From an uncultured Steroidobacter sp. (GTDB lineage Bacteria; Pseudomonadota; Gammaproteobacteria; Steroidobacterales; Steroidobacteraceae): DNA of 46,508 nucleotides. Numbering within the stretch: position 1 is the stretch's first letter; each line of letters starts with the position of its first letter. The notes beneath the pieces are model-generated. The model searched no databases. It was given only the letters and a program-made list of their open reading frames with translations, and was not told the DNA's origin. Positions 9,496 to 18,183 of the stretch are shown piece after piece. A program made the translations under genes and the position numbers. The stretch is from positions 1-46,508 of the forward strand of contig NZ_CALFXI010000016.1 of NCBI RefSeq assembly GCF_937958065.1, written 5' to 3'.

Positions 9496-10629
9496 TTACA
9501 TGCTGGTCGCCGTCGAGCGAGCCTTGTTGAGTGCCACCGACGCCGGCGGATTGCTCACCGCGACCAACGCAGCCTCGCGCAGCTTGAACGAGCCGGAGGC
9601 CGCCACCTGTTCGCCGGGCTCCAGGCCCTTGGTGATGATGACTTCGTCACCCGCCATCGCGTCGACCACGACAGCGCGCTGGCGGGCGCGAGTCTGGCCC
9701 TGCTCGTCCGCGACCACGACGAACACGTGATCTCCGGCAGGTCCCTTGCGAACGGCACTGGCGGGAACGGCAGTCGCCAGCAACGGCTCGCCGACTCCGA
9801 CCTGAACTCGCACTGATGCACCGGGCGCCGGCGTCTGCGCCGTGTTGTTGAGCTTGGCGCGGACCGTCGCGTTACGAGTGGTGGGATCGACTCGCGCGTC
9901 GATCGCGAGAATCTCTGCCTTCACACCCGTGGTATCGCCAGAAGCAAAGACATCCACTTTGCCGCCGGGACGCAACGCCGCGGCCACCTGCTGAGCGACG
10001 GTGAAATCGACATAAGTGGCATCGTCCACGCCTTGCAAGGTCGTCAACAACGCGCCTTCGTTCAAATACTGGCCGGGATGCACATCGGAAATACCGATCC
10101 GAGCCCGGAACGGCGCACGGATGATCTTGCGATTGATGACCGCTTTGATACGTGCCACCTGCGCCTCCACCACTTCCAGTTCGGCGCGAGCAGCATCGAC
10201 TTCCATTTCCGACGCCGCGCGGTGCTGGCTCATTCGCTGCATGCGGGCGAATTGCGTGCGGGCGAGCTCGGCCTGCGCTTGCAACGCCTGCAGATCCGCC
10301 TCTTCCACTGAAACGTCGAGCGCCACCAGCACGGTGCCCGCTTCGACTATTTTTCCAGGCTCGAGCGCAACGTGACGCACCGTGCCGGGCAATTCGTTTC
10401 GAACCGTGATGGAACGCAACGCGACCACGGTGCCAATCGACGTCGTGGTGCGAACATGCTGGTGCTCACGAACCAGTGCCGTGACCACCGATTCCGCCGG
10501 CTCCGGCTGACTCGCCGCTATCGCTTCGGCTTCAGCAAGGCTCGATTGTTTCCAGGCGCTGAGCAGCACACCCGACACGATTACCGCCCCCACGAGCAGT
10601 AATGACCCTATCCATTGATTCGCTTTCAT
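9496..10629 (-). CDS. RND periplasmic adaptor (membrane fusion protein)
   Basis: 377 residues from ATG at 10629 (MKANQWIGSLLL); a start at 10698 would add 23 residues ahead of the membrane anchor. An N-terminal signal-anchor (residues 7-27) is followed by the split lipoyl domain (ITVRNELPGTVRHVALEPGKIVEAG ahead, and IRAPFRARIGISDVHPGQYL behind), which flanks a short coiled-coil hairpin (ALQAQAELARTQFARMQR to VEAQVARIKAV). Beta-barrel and membrane-proximal domains end the protein. It links the pump at 6394-9483 to an outer-membrane channel. It is the first gene of the pump unit. Confidence 0.95.
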   Translation of the reverse strand: MKANQWIGSLLLVGAVIVSGVLLSAWKQSSLAEAEAIAASQPEPAESVVTALVREHQHVRTTTSIGTVVALRSITVRNELPGTVRHVALEPGKIVEAGTVLVALDVSVEEADLQALQAQAELARTQFARMQRMSQHRAASEMEVDAARAELEVVEAQVARIKAVINRKIIRAPFRARIGISDVHPGQYLNEGALLTTLQGVDDATYVDFTVAQQVAAALRPGGKVDVFASGDTTGVKAEILAIDARVDPTTRNATVRAKLNNTAQTPAPGASVRVQVGVGEPLLATAVPASAVRKGPAGDHVFVVVADEQGQTRARQRAVVVDAMAGDEVIITKGLEPGEQVAASGSFKLREAALVAVSNPPASVALNKARSTATSM

Positions 10630-10772
10630 CACTCGATCCCCGATCCATTGTGCGTGACTCAGGCGGTGCAAGGTATTCCTTGCCCGTGAGCCGACCAATC
10701 GGGCACGGCGAAACTCACTCGTTCCGGATAAGCAGGAATCGGCAGGCGTCGGTTACAGCAAATATTGGCGCG

Positions 10773-11669
10773 TCATTCGTTGCGCCACAGCGCCCAGTAC
10801 CGACCGATGCGGCTGGCGAAGCGCCCGGGCGGTTCTTCGAAGATCCGTGCGCCGAGCCTGAATGCCTTGTTCTGTAATTGCTTACGACGGCGGTCGAGCA
10901 CGGCTACCAAGGCGTCGCAGTCCTTGCCCTGGAACGTTTCCGTGTGGGCCGTGACTTTGGCACGCAACACCGCCAGGTCATGATCGTCGCCAAGATGATC
11001 GGCCAGTTTGTGCGACTGATCGGCCAACTCTGCCAGCGGCCCCGGCCAGACCGGCTCCAGCATCTGCAGCTGATGCCACAGATATTTCACTTGTTTGCGC
11101 CAATCGTGCAGATCCTCGCTGGCCCGCGAGCTCCGGGCCGCTTTCATACGCTTCCTGCCACCGCGATAGATGCGCTCCAGGCCGCTGCCAATGATGTCCC
11201 AGTCGGCGCCTTTCATATTCCATCGCGCGCTGCGCGCCTTGACCTCCCGCAAGGCCTTGCGCTGCCTGTTGGCCAATGTCGGCGTGATGGCCTGGCGGGC
11301 CGCGGTTTGTTCCTGTCGCAGTACGCGCCGAAACTTGTCGAGTTGCAGCGAACGAGTGGCCGGCTCATAACGTTCGACCAGATCGTCCAGGGCGGCCAGC
11401 AGCACTTTGCTATCGCGCGCCACGCCCAACGGACGGGCGGCATCGCGTAGCGCGGTGTTCTCACGTCGGTAGGCGATCTCGCCAATCGCGTCCCGCAACA
11501 ATCGGAGTGCCGCGCGGGATTTTTTCAGCTGCTTGCGCGCGTCATGAATGTTGGCATCGCTGATTCGTTTCTTATGAAGCGCAGCGCCCGCCCCGGCAAG
11601 CCACTCCAGAAGAATTCGCCGCACACCTGACACCCCTGCTTCGTCGGGCTGCAACTCCGCCATCGTCAC
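10773..11669 (-). CDS. CHAD-domain protein
   Basis: 298 residues, all-helical CHAD domain with the conserved basic and histidine residues typical of the family: IHDARKQLKKSRAALRLLRDA near residues 41-61, and the C-terminal half repeat LHDWRKQVKYLWHQLQML followed by LADHLGDDHDLAVLRAKV. CHAD domains bind polyphosphate and are often linked to polyphosphate or triphosphate metabolism. The probable start is a GTG at 11669-11667 overlapping the TGA of the pyrophosphatase gene (GTGA), which implies translational coupling; an ATG at 11663 is the alternative. The pairing with a pyrophosphatase supports a phosphate-polymer role, by inference. Confidence 0.9.
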   Translation of the reverse strand: MTMAELQPDEAGVSGVRRILLEWLAGAGAALHKKRISDANIHDARKQLKKSRAALRLLRDAIGEIAYRRENTALRDAARPLGVARDSKVLLAALDDLVERYEPATRSLQLDKFRRVLRQEQTAARQAITPTLANRQRKALREVKARSARWNMKGADWDIIGSGLERIYRGGRKRMKAARSSRASEDLHDWRKQVKYLWHQLQMLEPVWPGPLAELADQSHKLADHLGDDHDLAVLRAKVTAHTETFQGKDCDALVAVLDRRRKQLQNKAFRLGARIFEEPPGRFASRIGRYWALWRNE

Positions 11670-12214
11670 GTGCCTTTGTCTTGCTCGAAGGCGCGCACGG
11701 CATCGCGAAACATCTTTTGCGCCTGCCGCACACCGCCCCGCCCCGTGATTCTGAACTCACGGCCCTGCGCCTGATTATACGAGCGCAGAAAATGCTCGAT
11801 ATCCTTCAATTGCCGCTCATCGACCTGCTCGATCCGGGTGATCGCCGGCCGATTCACCGGCGTCTCGAGCGTCGCCAGCAGCCGATCGTTGCGGATCATC
11901 TTGCGCTGCTCTTTCTGCACCGCCCGCAGCACCCCGATGAGATGAACGTGCACCAGGCAGCCGGGGAACAGCGGCGCATCGGCCAGCACCATCACGTCCA
12001 ATGCGTCGCCATCCTCGGCGCAGGTGGACGGGATGGAACCGAAGTCATGAGGAAACGACATGCCGGCCGGCAGGATGCGGCTGAGTTTGAGCACGCCGAG
12101 CTTGGGATCGAACTTGTACTTGTTACGACTGCCCTTGGGCGTGTCGATGACGACCCGAACGAGCCCGGTCTCGGGATCCCGCGCGGGCAACTCCATGGGA
12201 GATGCAGTGGGCAT
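11666..12214 (-). CDS. ppa: Inorganic pyrophosphatase, soluble family I
   Basis: 182 residues from ATG at 12214, preceded by AGGAGG; a longer frame from 12334 lacks family similarity. It hydrolyses pyrophosphate to two phosphates with Mg2+. The family signature EDGDALDVMVL (about residues 65-75) carries the metal-binding aspartates, and the active-site lysine region is PKGSRNKYKFD. A C-terminal stretch is KDIEHFLRSYNQAQG. Members from E. coli are similar in size. It is translationally coupled to the CHAD gene. Confidence 0.93.
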   Translation of the reverse strand: MPTASPMELPARDPETGLVRVVIDTPKGSRNKYKFDPKLGVLKLSRILPAGMSFPHDFGSIPSTCAEDGDALDVMVLADAPLFPGCLVHVHLIGVLRAVQKEQRKMIRNDRLLATLETPVNRPAITRIEQVDERQLKDIEHFLRSYNQAQGREFRITGRGGVRQAQKMFRDAVRAFEQDKGT

Positions 12215-12578
12215 GGCGGCCTCCTGCGAACGGAAGCGGCGAGCCAGGGGACGGGTTCCCGGGCAGCCTGTCCGGGACTGCGGGTGCGTCTTGAAGCCGA
12301 CCAGATTCGGATGTTGCTCGCACAGGCGCGCCAACGTGATCTCGTCGACGACGGGTCCGCCAAACAGCCCGGCCAGGTCATGTTCCTTACTTGCGAAATC
12401 GATACAGCGTCGCCGTGATCGCGATCACAAAATTCCATCGCGTCACAACCAATGCTCCCTTGTTAGATTTCAGCCACGGATCTGTCGCCAAGCAACGACG
12501 TCTGCTGAAACCGAGCGACACTCACGCAAGAACAGTAGAATACATACAGCGCACCGACGCGCGACCTCGTGAGAGTGA
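12215..12578. other. Divergent intergenic region, ppa / outer-membrane barrel gene
   Basis: 364 bases without a supported gene; the part next to ppa is only covered by a non-conserved N-terminal extension of that frame. It contains the CRP-like palindrome at 12414-12429 and a possible -10 TTAGAT at 12463-12468. Confidence 0.5.
12414..12429 (+). promoter_or_regulatory. CRP-like operator
   Basis: CGTGA-TCGCGA-TCACA, 15 of 16 bases forming a palindrome and one base off the TGTGA-N6-TCACA consensus. It lies 150 bases before the outer-membrane protein gene and 200 bases before ppa, so either could be its target. Confidence 0.55.
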
Positions 12579-13175
12579 ATGATTATTGCTATGAAGATGA
12601 ACGCCAAGACTCTGATCTGTGCCGCCGCGCTCGCCCTGCCGTTCGCGGCCTCCGCCGAGCAGTTCAGCTACCGCAACGTCGACGTGGCGCATTTCCCCAA
12701 AGTGGAAATCGACCTGCCCGGCGACGATGTGGATGGTGACGGCATTCAGCTGCGCGGCTCGCTGCCCGTGTATCGGAATATTTTCGCGCTGGCCGAGTTC
12801 CAGGATCTCGACCTGGACAACGGTGTCGACGCCACGCGCTTCCTGGTTGGCGCCGGCGCCTACTGGCCGCTCGGTCCGAGCCTGGACCTGGTGGTTCGCG
12901 GCGGCGTGGTGAAGTACGAAGTGGATTTCGGCCGTTTCGACGATGACGACACCGGCTTGTTCGCCGGCGTGCGCCTGCGCTCGCTGGTCGCGCCGAAGGT
13001 CGAAATCGAAGGCGGTGTCGAGCACATGGCCGTGGATGTGGCCGGCATCGATGGCGACACGTATCTGATCGGTGAAGGCCGTTACAACTTCACGTCGCAG
13101 TTCTCGGCCGGCGTGCTGGTCACGCTCGGCGGCGACACCAACGTGATCGGCGGACAAGCCCGATTCAGCTTCTAA
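12579..13175 (+). CDS. Outer-membrane beta-barrel protein, small
   Basis: 198 residues from ATG at 12579 (starts at 12591 and 12597 are also possible; GAGAG at 12571-12575 favours the first). A signal peptide ends in FAASA before EQFSYRN. The mature part alternates polar and hydrophobic residues in short strands (LVVRGGVVKYEVDFGRF, LFAGVRLRSLVAPKVEIEGGVEHMAV) and ends in ARFSF, a terminal Phe typical of outer-membrane barrels. It is rich in Asp (VDGDGI, FDDDDTG). Probably an 8-stranded barrel; role unknown. Confidence 0.85.
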   Translation: MIIAMKMNAKTLICAAALALPFAASAEQFSYRNVDVAHFPKVEIDLPGDDVDGDGIQLRGSLPVYRNIFALAEFQDLDLDNGVDATRFLVGAGAYWPLGPSLDLVVRGGVVKYEVDFGRFDDDDTGLFAGVRLRSLVAPKVEIEGGVEHMAVDVAGIDGDTYLIGEGRYNFTSQFSAGVLVTLGGDTNVIGGQARFSF

Positions 13176-13185
13176 GCCTCGGCTC

Positions 13186-13219
13186 GCCGGTGGCGTGACG
13201 ACCGCGTCACGCCACCGGC
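13186..13219. terminator. Inverted repeat between convergent genes
   Basis: A 15-bp perfect stem, GCCGGTGGCGTGACG at 13186-13200 and its complement at 13205-13219, with loop ACCG. It lies between the barrel gene (stop 13175) and the convergent dehydrogenase (stop 13224). No long T tract on either side, so it is a bidirectional terminator by position rather than by full consensus. Confidence 0.7.
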
Positions 13220-13223
13220 AATC

Positions 13224-14099
13224 TCACATTCCCGCCTGCTCCGCCGCGATCTTTCCAAGCGCGGCAATGTCATCGCCCTCACCGCCTCGGGCAATCAGCG
13301 CAAGAAACTTGTCGCGCACCAGGCTGCCCAGCGGCAACGGCACTTTCAGTTTCTCGCCGGCAGCGAGCGCCAGGCGAACGTCTTTCAATCCCAGCGGCGC
13401 GGCGAAACCGGGCGGCTGATACTGCTGCTTGGTGATCAACGGCGCGTAGCCTTTGTAGATCGGCGCAGCAAACAGCGTGTTGGTCATCATGTCCACGAAC
13501 GCGTGCTCGTCGACGCCGGCCTTGCGTAACAACGCAATGCTTTCGGCGAGCGCCTCGACGGCGGCGAACAGCATGAAATTGCCGCTGAGCTTCACCAGAT
13601 TCGCGGCGCCCGGCTGCTCGCCGAATGGCCACACCTTCTGCGCCATCGATTCCAGCACGGGCGTCACGCGCTGCACCGAATCGGGTGCACCAGCCGCCAC
13701 GATGTTGAGTTGGCCCGCGGCCGCCACCTGCGGACGGCCGAACACCGGCGCCGAAACGAAACGTTGTCCCGCCTTGGCATGGGCATCGGTGAGACGCTCG
13801 GAGAGAGCGACGCTGATGGTGCTGGAAGAAACATGCACGGCATCTGCGGCCAGATTCTTGAGGATGCCCTGCGCGCTGAGGGTCACTTCTTCGACAGCGG
13901 CGTCGTCGGCGAGCATGGTGATGACGACGTCGCCGCGGCAGGCATCGGCGGGCGTCTTGGCGAGTCGTGCGCCTTTTGCGACCAGCGCGTCGGCTTTACT
14001 CGCCGTCCGGTTGTAAACGGTCAGCTCATGCCCGCCACGCAGCAGGCTTTCGCCCATGCCATGGCCCATCAATCCGAGGCCGATCAATCCGACTTTCAT
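13224..14099 (-). CDS. Beta-hydroxyacid dehydrogenase family (NAD(P)-dependent)
   Basis: 291 residues from ATG at 14099 (MKVGLIGLGLMG). N-terminal Rossmann motif GLGLMGHGM; substrate-binding motif FVSAPVFGRPQVAAAGQLNI, where the usual DAPVSGG reads SAPVFGR; catalytic Lys in NLVKLSGNFM near residue 171. The family oxidises 3-hydroxyisobutyrate, tartronate semialdehyde or similar acids, or reduces succinic semialdehyde/glyoxylate. The altered substrate motif means the substrate cannot be named; the pattern resembles the GLYR/imine-reductase-like branch. Downstream of ychF on the same strand. Confidence 0.88.
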   Translation of the reverse strand: MKVGLIGLGLMGHGMGESLLRGGHELTVYNRTASKADALVAKGARLAKTPADACRGDVVITMLADDAAVEEVTLSAQGILKNLAADAVHVSSSTISVALSERLTDAHAKAGQRFVSAPVFGRPQVAAAGQLNIVAAGAPDSVQRVTPVLESMAQKVWPFGEQPGAANLVKLSGNFMLFAAVEALAESIALLRKAGVDEHAFVDMMTNTLFAAPIYKGYAPLITKQQYQPPGFAAPLGLKDVRLALAAGEKLKVPLPLGSLVRDKFLALIARGGEGDDIAALGKIAAEQAGM

Positions 14100-14137
14100 G
14101 GTGCCTCCTCGCCCCGCGAGCAAAGGCAGGGCCGAAC

Positions 14138-15229
14138 TCAGACGTTGAAGCGGAAATGCATGACATCGCCTTCCTGGACGATGTACTCCTTACCTTCCAG
14201 GCGCAACTTGCCGGCTTCCTTGGCGCCCTGTTCGCCCTTGTAACTCACGTAATCGTCGAACGCGATCACTTCAGCACGAATGAAGCCCTTCTCGAAATCG
14301 GTGTGAATGACACCCGCGGCCTGCGGCGCGGTCGCACCGACCCGGACCGTCCAGGCGCGAGCTTCCTTCGGGCCGGCGGTGAAATACGTCTGCAGGCCGA
14401 GCAGCTTGTAGCCGGCGCGGATCACTCGATTCAAGCCGGGCTCGTCCAGTCCGATGTCCTTCAGGAAGTCGGCGCGGTCGGCTTCATCGAGCTGCGCAAT
14501 CTCGGCTTCGATGGACGCGCACACCGCGACCACTTCCGAATTCTCGCGAGCCGCCAGCTCACGCACCGAGTCCAGGTGCGGATTGTTGGTGAAGCCGTTC
14601 TCGGACACGTTCGCGACGTACATCAACGGCTTGATGGTGATGAGATGCAGCTCCTGCAGCAGCTTCTTCTCTTCCGGGTCCTTGATCAGCGAGCGCGCCG
14701 GGTTGCCGGCGTCCAGATGCTCCTTGAGCTTCTTCATCAGGTCGCGCTGTTTGATCGCGTCCTTGTCGCCCGCCTTCGCCGCCTTCTCGGCGCGCTGCAA
14801 GCCGCGCTCGACGGTGTCGAGATCGGCGAGCGCCAGCTCGGTGTTGATGACTTCGACGTCATCGAGCGGCTTGATCTTGCCCGCGACGTGCACGATGTCG
14901 TCGTTCTCGAAACAGCGCACGACGTGCGCGATCGCATCCGTCTCGCGGATGTGCGAAAGGAACTTGTTGCCGAGCCCTTCGCCCTTGGACGCGCCGGCCA
15001 CCAGGCCCGCGATGTCGACGAACTCGACCGTGGCCGGCAGCTGACGCTCGGACTTGGCGATGCCGGCGAGCACGTCGAGCCGCGGATCGGGCACGGGCAC
15101 GATGCCGACGTTCGGATCGATGGTGCAGAACGGATAATTCTCCGCCGCGATCTGCGCGCGCGTCAGCGCATTGAACAAAGTCGATTTGCCAACGTTGGGA
15201 AGTCCAACGATGCCGCACTTGATGCCCAT
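14138..15229 (-). CDS. ychF: Redox-regulated ATPase YchF (OLA1 family)
   Basis: 363 residues, the standard length. P-loop GLPNVGKSTLFN, switch region FCTIDPNVG, and G3 DIAGLVAGASKGEGLGN. The G4 site reads NVSE instead of NKxD, which in this family shifts specificity from GTP to ATP. A C-terminal TGS domain begins near residue 280 (YFTAGPKEARAWTV) and ends in DVMHFRFNV. It binds ribosomes and takes part in stress responses. Directly downstream of pth, as in other gammaproteobacteria. Confidence 0.97.
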   Translation of the reverse strand: MGIKCGIVGLPNVGKSTLFNALTRAQIAAENYPFCTIDPNVGIVPVPDPRLDVLAGIAKSERQLPATVEFVDIAGLVAGASKGEGLGNKFLSHIRETDAIAHVVRCFENDDIVHVAGKIKPLDDVEVINTELALADLDTVERGLQRAEKAAKAGDKDAIKQRDLMKKLKEHLDAGNPARSLIKDPEEKKLLQELHLITIKPLMYVANVSENGFTNNPHLDSVRELAARENSEVVAVCASIEAEIAQLDEADRADFLKDIGLDEPGLNRVIRAGYKLLGLQTYFTAGPKEARAWTVRVGATAPQAAGVIHTDFEKGFIRAEVIAFDDYVSYKGEQGAKEAGKLRLEGKEYIVQEGDVMHFRFNV

Positions 15230-15237
15230 AATTTAAA

Positions 15238-15819
15238 TCACTTCTTGGTGTGCAGCCCGTTCATGGCGCGCTCCGCTCCCTGCTCGAGGAAGGTCGGCAG
15301 CGCCTGCAGCGCCTGGTCGATGGCGACGAGAATTTTCTCTTCCTCGTCCTTCGGCGCCCGGCGCAGCACGTAGTCGATCACTTGCGACTTGTCGCCGGGA
15401 TGTCCGACACCGATGCGCAGGCGCCAGTAATCCGGGCCCATGTGTGTGCTCGTATCACGCAGGCCGTTGTGGCCGCCGGCGCCGCCGCCCAGCTTGAAAC
15501 GCACCTCGCCGACCGGCAGGTCCAGCTCATCGTGCACGACCAGGATCTCGGCCGGTTCGACCTTGATGTAGTCGGCGAGCGCGCGCACCGCGAGCCCGCT
15601 GCGATTCATGTAGGTGCTGGGCTTGAGCAGGGTGATGTCCTGTCCGCAGAACTGTACGCGACAGATGTCACCATGAAATTTCGCATGACTGCGAAACGTG
15701 CCGCCGAGCCTGGCCGCCAGCGCATCCACGAACCAGAAACCCGCGTTGTGGCGGGTCAGCAGATGCTCCGGTCCGGGATTGCCGAGGCCGACGATGATTT
15801 TGAGAGGGGTGCCCGCCAT
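15238..15819 (-). CDS. pth: Peptidyl-tRNA hydrolase
   Basis: 193 residues from ATG at 15819 (MAGTPLKIIVGLGNPG); an earlier in-frame ATG at 15861 is less consistent with the family. It releases tRNA from prematurely dropped peptidyl-tRNA. Conserved GLGNPGPEHLLTRHNAGFW contains the catalytic His 24; LLKPSTYMNRSG and HDELDLPVG supply the other active-site residues, and GGGAGGHNGLRD is intact. Eight bases separate it from ychF. Confidence 0.96.
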   Translation of the reverse strand: MAGTPLKIIVGLGNPGPEHLLTRHNAGFWFVDALAARLGGTFRSHAKFHGDICRVQFCGQDITLLKPSTYMNRSGLAVRALADYIKVEPAEILVVHDELDLPVGEVRFKLGGGAGGHNGLRDTSTHMGPDYWRLRIGVGHPGDKSQVIDYVLRRAPKDEEEKILVAIDQALQALPTFLEQGAERAMNGLHTKK

Positions 15820-15933
15820 AGGAGTGCAACCGAAAATAACGCAACGATGGCGAGCGGCCAAAATATATCACTGGCCACCCGCCACCGATTTCACGCAGCC
15901 CGCCGCTGGTGCGCGGCGGAATGCGCGTCAGCG

Positions 15934-16647
15934 TTACTTCTTCGGCGCGGCCTTGGCAGCCGGCGCAGCCTTCTTGTCGCCGCCAGCCGCAGGCGCAGCG
16001 CCCGCTGCCGGAGCAGCACCAGCCGCAGGAGCCGCAGCAGCGGCAGCCGCCGGCTCCGGGGCCTCTTCGGCACGCGGATGATGGATGGAGACCACCGCCT
16101 CGTCGCGGCCGTGCGCGAGCGCGACCAGCTGGACGCCTTCGGGCAGCTGCAGGTCGGACAGACGACGGATCTGGTTGATCTCCATCGTCGACAGATCGAT
16201 CTCCAGGTACTCCGGCAGATCTTTCGGCAAGCACAGCACTTCGACTTCGTTCAACAAGTGCGACACCACGCCGCCCTGCGTCTTCACGCCCGGAGCCGCG
16301 GCCGCGCCCTTGAAGTGCAGCGGAATGGTCATGCGGATGTTCTCGTTCTCCAGCACGCGCTGCAGATCCATGTGCAGGATCTGGTTCTTGGCCGGATGAC
16401 GCTGCACGTCCTTGAGGATGGCGGCCTGCGGCTGGCCATCGATCTTCAGCTGCAGAATGGTGGAGAAGAACTTCTCGTTCACCAGCAGGCTGAGCAGGTT
16501 CTGGTGATCCAGAATGAGCTGCTTGGGCTCCTGACGGCCACCGTACAGAATCGCCGGAACCTTCCCGGCACGACGCAGGCGGCGGCTCGCACCCTTCCCC
16601 TGCACGCCGTCGCGGGAATCGGCGACGAGGTCAAATGAATATTTCAT
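15934..16647 (-). CDS. rplY: 50S ribosomal protein L25 (long CTC form)
   Basis: 237 residues. Binds 5S rRNA through the N-terminal L25 domain (residues 1-95: GKGASRRLRRAGKVPAILYGG, ILKDVQRHPAKNQILHMDLQ), followed by the TL5/CTC beta domain (residues 100-190). The last 45 residues are an Ala/Pro/Gly tail ending in KKAAPAAKAAPKK, longer than usual and basic. It lies between prs and pth on the same strand. Confidence 0.96.
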   Translation of the reverse strand: MKYSFDLVADSRDGVQGKGASRRLRRAGKVPAILYGGRQEPKQLILDHQNLLSLLVNEKFFSTILQLKIDGQPQAAILKDVQRHPAKNQILHMDLQRVLENENIRMTIPLHFKGAAAAPGVKTQGGVVSHLLNEVEVLCLPKDLPEYLEIDLSTMEINQIRRLSDLQLPEGVQLVALAHGRDEAVVSIHHPRAEEAPEPAAAAAAAPAAGAAPAAGAAPAAGGDKKAAPAAKAAPKK

Positions 16648-16763
16648 GGTTACTCCAGTTGGAAACGAAGCAACGGCGCATCGCGACCAATGACGCCGTC
16701 ACTGTGAATGTTTCTGTCGCTCGGCTTGCGCGTCGCAAAGAAACAAAAGCCCTTATCAATATT

Positions 16764-16780
16764 GCGCGGCGCAGCCGCGC
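16764..16780 (-). terminator. Hairpin between prs and rplY
   Basis: GCGCGGC-TGC-GCCGCGC on the minus strand, followed by AATATTGATAAGG and a T-rich stretch. Could be a weak terminator or attenuator between prs and rplY. Low certainty. Confidence 0.35.
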
Positions 16781-16834
16781 CTACGAAACAACCCTTTCTT
16801 CCTGCGAGCGGCGCCGTCAGGCAGCCGCGAGCAC

Positions 16835-17788
16835 TCAGTCGATGTACAGCGAGCTGACGCTCTCTTCGTCGCGGATGCGGCGCATGGTCTCGGCCAACAA
16901 GCCCGCCACGGTCAGCTGCCGGATCTTCTTGCAGTTCCTCGCATCCGGGCGCAACGGAATCGTGTCCGTCACCACCAGCTCATCCAGCTGCGACTGCGAG
17001 ATGCGATCGATCGCCGGGCCCGACAGCACCGCGTGGGTGATGTACGCGACCACCTTCTTGGCGCCGTTCGCCTTCAAGGCCTCGGCCGCGTGGCACAGCG
17101 TGCCGGCGGTATCGACCAGGTCGTCGATCAGCACGCACGTCTTGCCCTCGACCTCGCCGATGATGTTCATCACTTCCGACTCGTTCGGCCGCGGACGGCG
17201 CTTGTCGATGATGGCGAGCTCGGCATCGTCCAGCCGCTTCGCCAACGCTCTTGCGCGCACCACGCCGCCGACGTCCGGCGACACCACCATCAGGTTCTCG
17301 TACTTCTGCTTCCACGCATCGCCGAGCAACACCGGCGAGGCATACACATTGTCCACCGGGATGTCGAAGAATCCCTGGATCTGGTCGGCATGCAGGTCGA
17401 CCGTCAGCACGCGGTTGACGCCGGCGCTGGCGATCATGTTCGCCACCAGCTTCGCCGTGATCGGCACGCGCGTGGCGCGAGGGCGGCGATCCTGGCGGGC
17501 GTAACCGAAATAAGGAATCACGGCGGTGATGCGGGCAGCCGAGGCGCGGCGGCAGGCATCGGTCATCACCAGCAATTCCATCAAGTGATCGTTGGCCGGC
17601 GAGCAGGTCGGCTGCACGATGAACACGTCGCGACCGCGCACGTTCTCCAGCAGTTCGACCGTGCACTCGCTGTCGCTGAAGCGACTGACAGCAGCCCGGC
17701 CCAGCGGCACCATCAGGTGTCGCGCGATATCCTGGGCGAGCTGCGGATTGGCGTTGCCCGTAAACACCGCCATCGTGGCACGATCCAT
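16835..17788 (-). CDS. prs: Ribose-phosphate pyrophosphokinase
   Basis: 317 residues (ATG 17788; MAVFTGNAN at 17773 is an alternative start). Makes PRPP from ribose 5-phosphate and ATP for nucleotide, His and Trp synthesis. Substrate loop FSDSECTVELLENVRG, flexible loop YFGYARQDRRPRAT, the His-containing metal site VDLHADQIQGFFDIP and the PRPP loop CVLIDDLVDTAGTL are all intact. First gene of the prs-rplY-pth-ychF block. Upstream, where ispE and a tRNA-Gln usually sit in gammaproteobacteria, a broken tRNA-Gln and an island are found instead. Confidence 0.97.
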   Translation of the reverse strand: MDRATMAVFTGNANPQLAQDIARHLMVPLGRAAVSRFSDSECTVELLENVRGRDVFIVQPTCSPANDHLMELLVMTDACRRASAARITAVIPYFGYARQDRRPRATRVPITAKLVANMIASAGVNRVLTVDLHADQIQGFFDIPVDNVYASPVLLGDAWKQKYENLMVVSPDVGGVVRARALAKRLDDAELAIIDKRRPRPNESEVMNIIGEVEGKTCVLIDDLVDTAGTLCHAAEALKANGAKKVVAYITHAVLSGPAIDRISQSQLDELVVTDTIPLRPDARNCKKIRQLTVAGLLAETMRRIRDEESVSSLYID

Positions 17789-17813
17789 TCAACACTCCGA
17801 CTTCAAATGCGTC

Positions 17814-17855
17814 TGGCTGGGGCGGAAGGATTCGAAGCTCGAATGGCGGATCAAA
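17814..17855 (-). pseudogene. tRNA-Gln 3'-half remnant
   Basis: The minus strand reads from an anticodon-loop-like TTTGAT through a degenerate T arm (TTCGAATCC kept) to the acceptor end TTCCGCCCCAGCCA with encoded CCA. This matches the 3' half of a bacterial tRNA-Gln(TTG). The anticodon stem and the 5' side of the T stem are damaged, and no 5' half follows upstream. It stands just before prs, where tRNA-Gln is commonly found in this class. Not a functional tRNA. Confidence 0.7.
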
Positions 17856-18183
17856 CCCGACAAGAGCACTAGCGAAATCAGTAACTTACTGATCCCACCG
17901 GCTTTTCAACCCCCTCCACTCCCATCGATTCCCCATGGCTGGCCCAAAGCTGGCCCCAGCGTTCCCGGTGAACCAGTTAAAGCGCACGGTCGAAAGCGGG
18001 GGCGAAATATACACGAATCCGACCGGTCTTATCCTCTCCGCTTCAAGGATTCGTCAGGCCGTCCGGATCTGAAAACCGCGGCGAATCGGCCCGGCCTCCG
18101 GGCCAGGCGGGAGACCCGGGAGCTCTTGCCACCCGGTATCCGTGCTTTTCCTACTCGGGCCCCGATCCGGGGGAAACCTTCTC

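Noticed and set aside
17592..18183. Upstream extension of the fic frame through prs antisense and the tRNA remnant.
   Set aside because: The frame is open by chance; its GRKDSKLEWR-type sequence is a translation of the tRNA-Gln remnant, not a protein domain.
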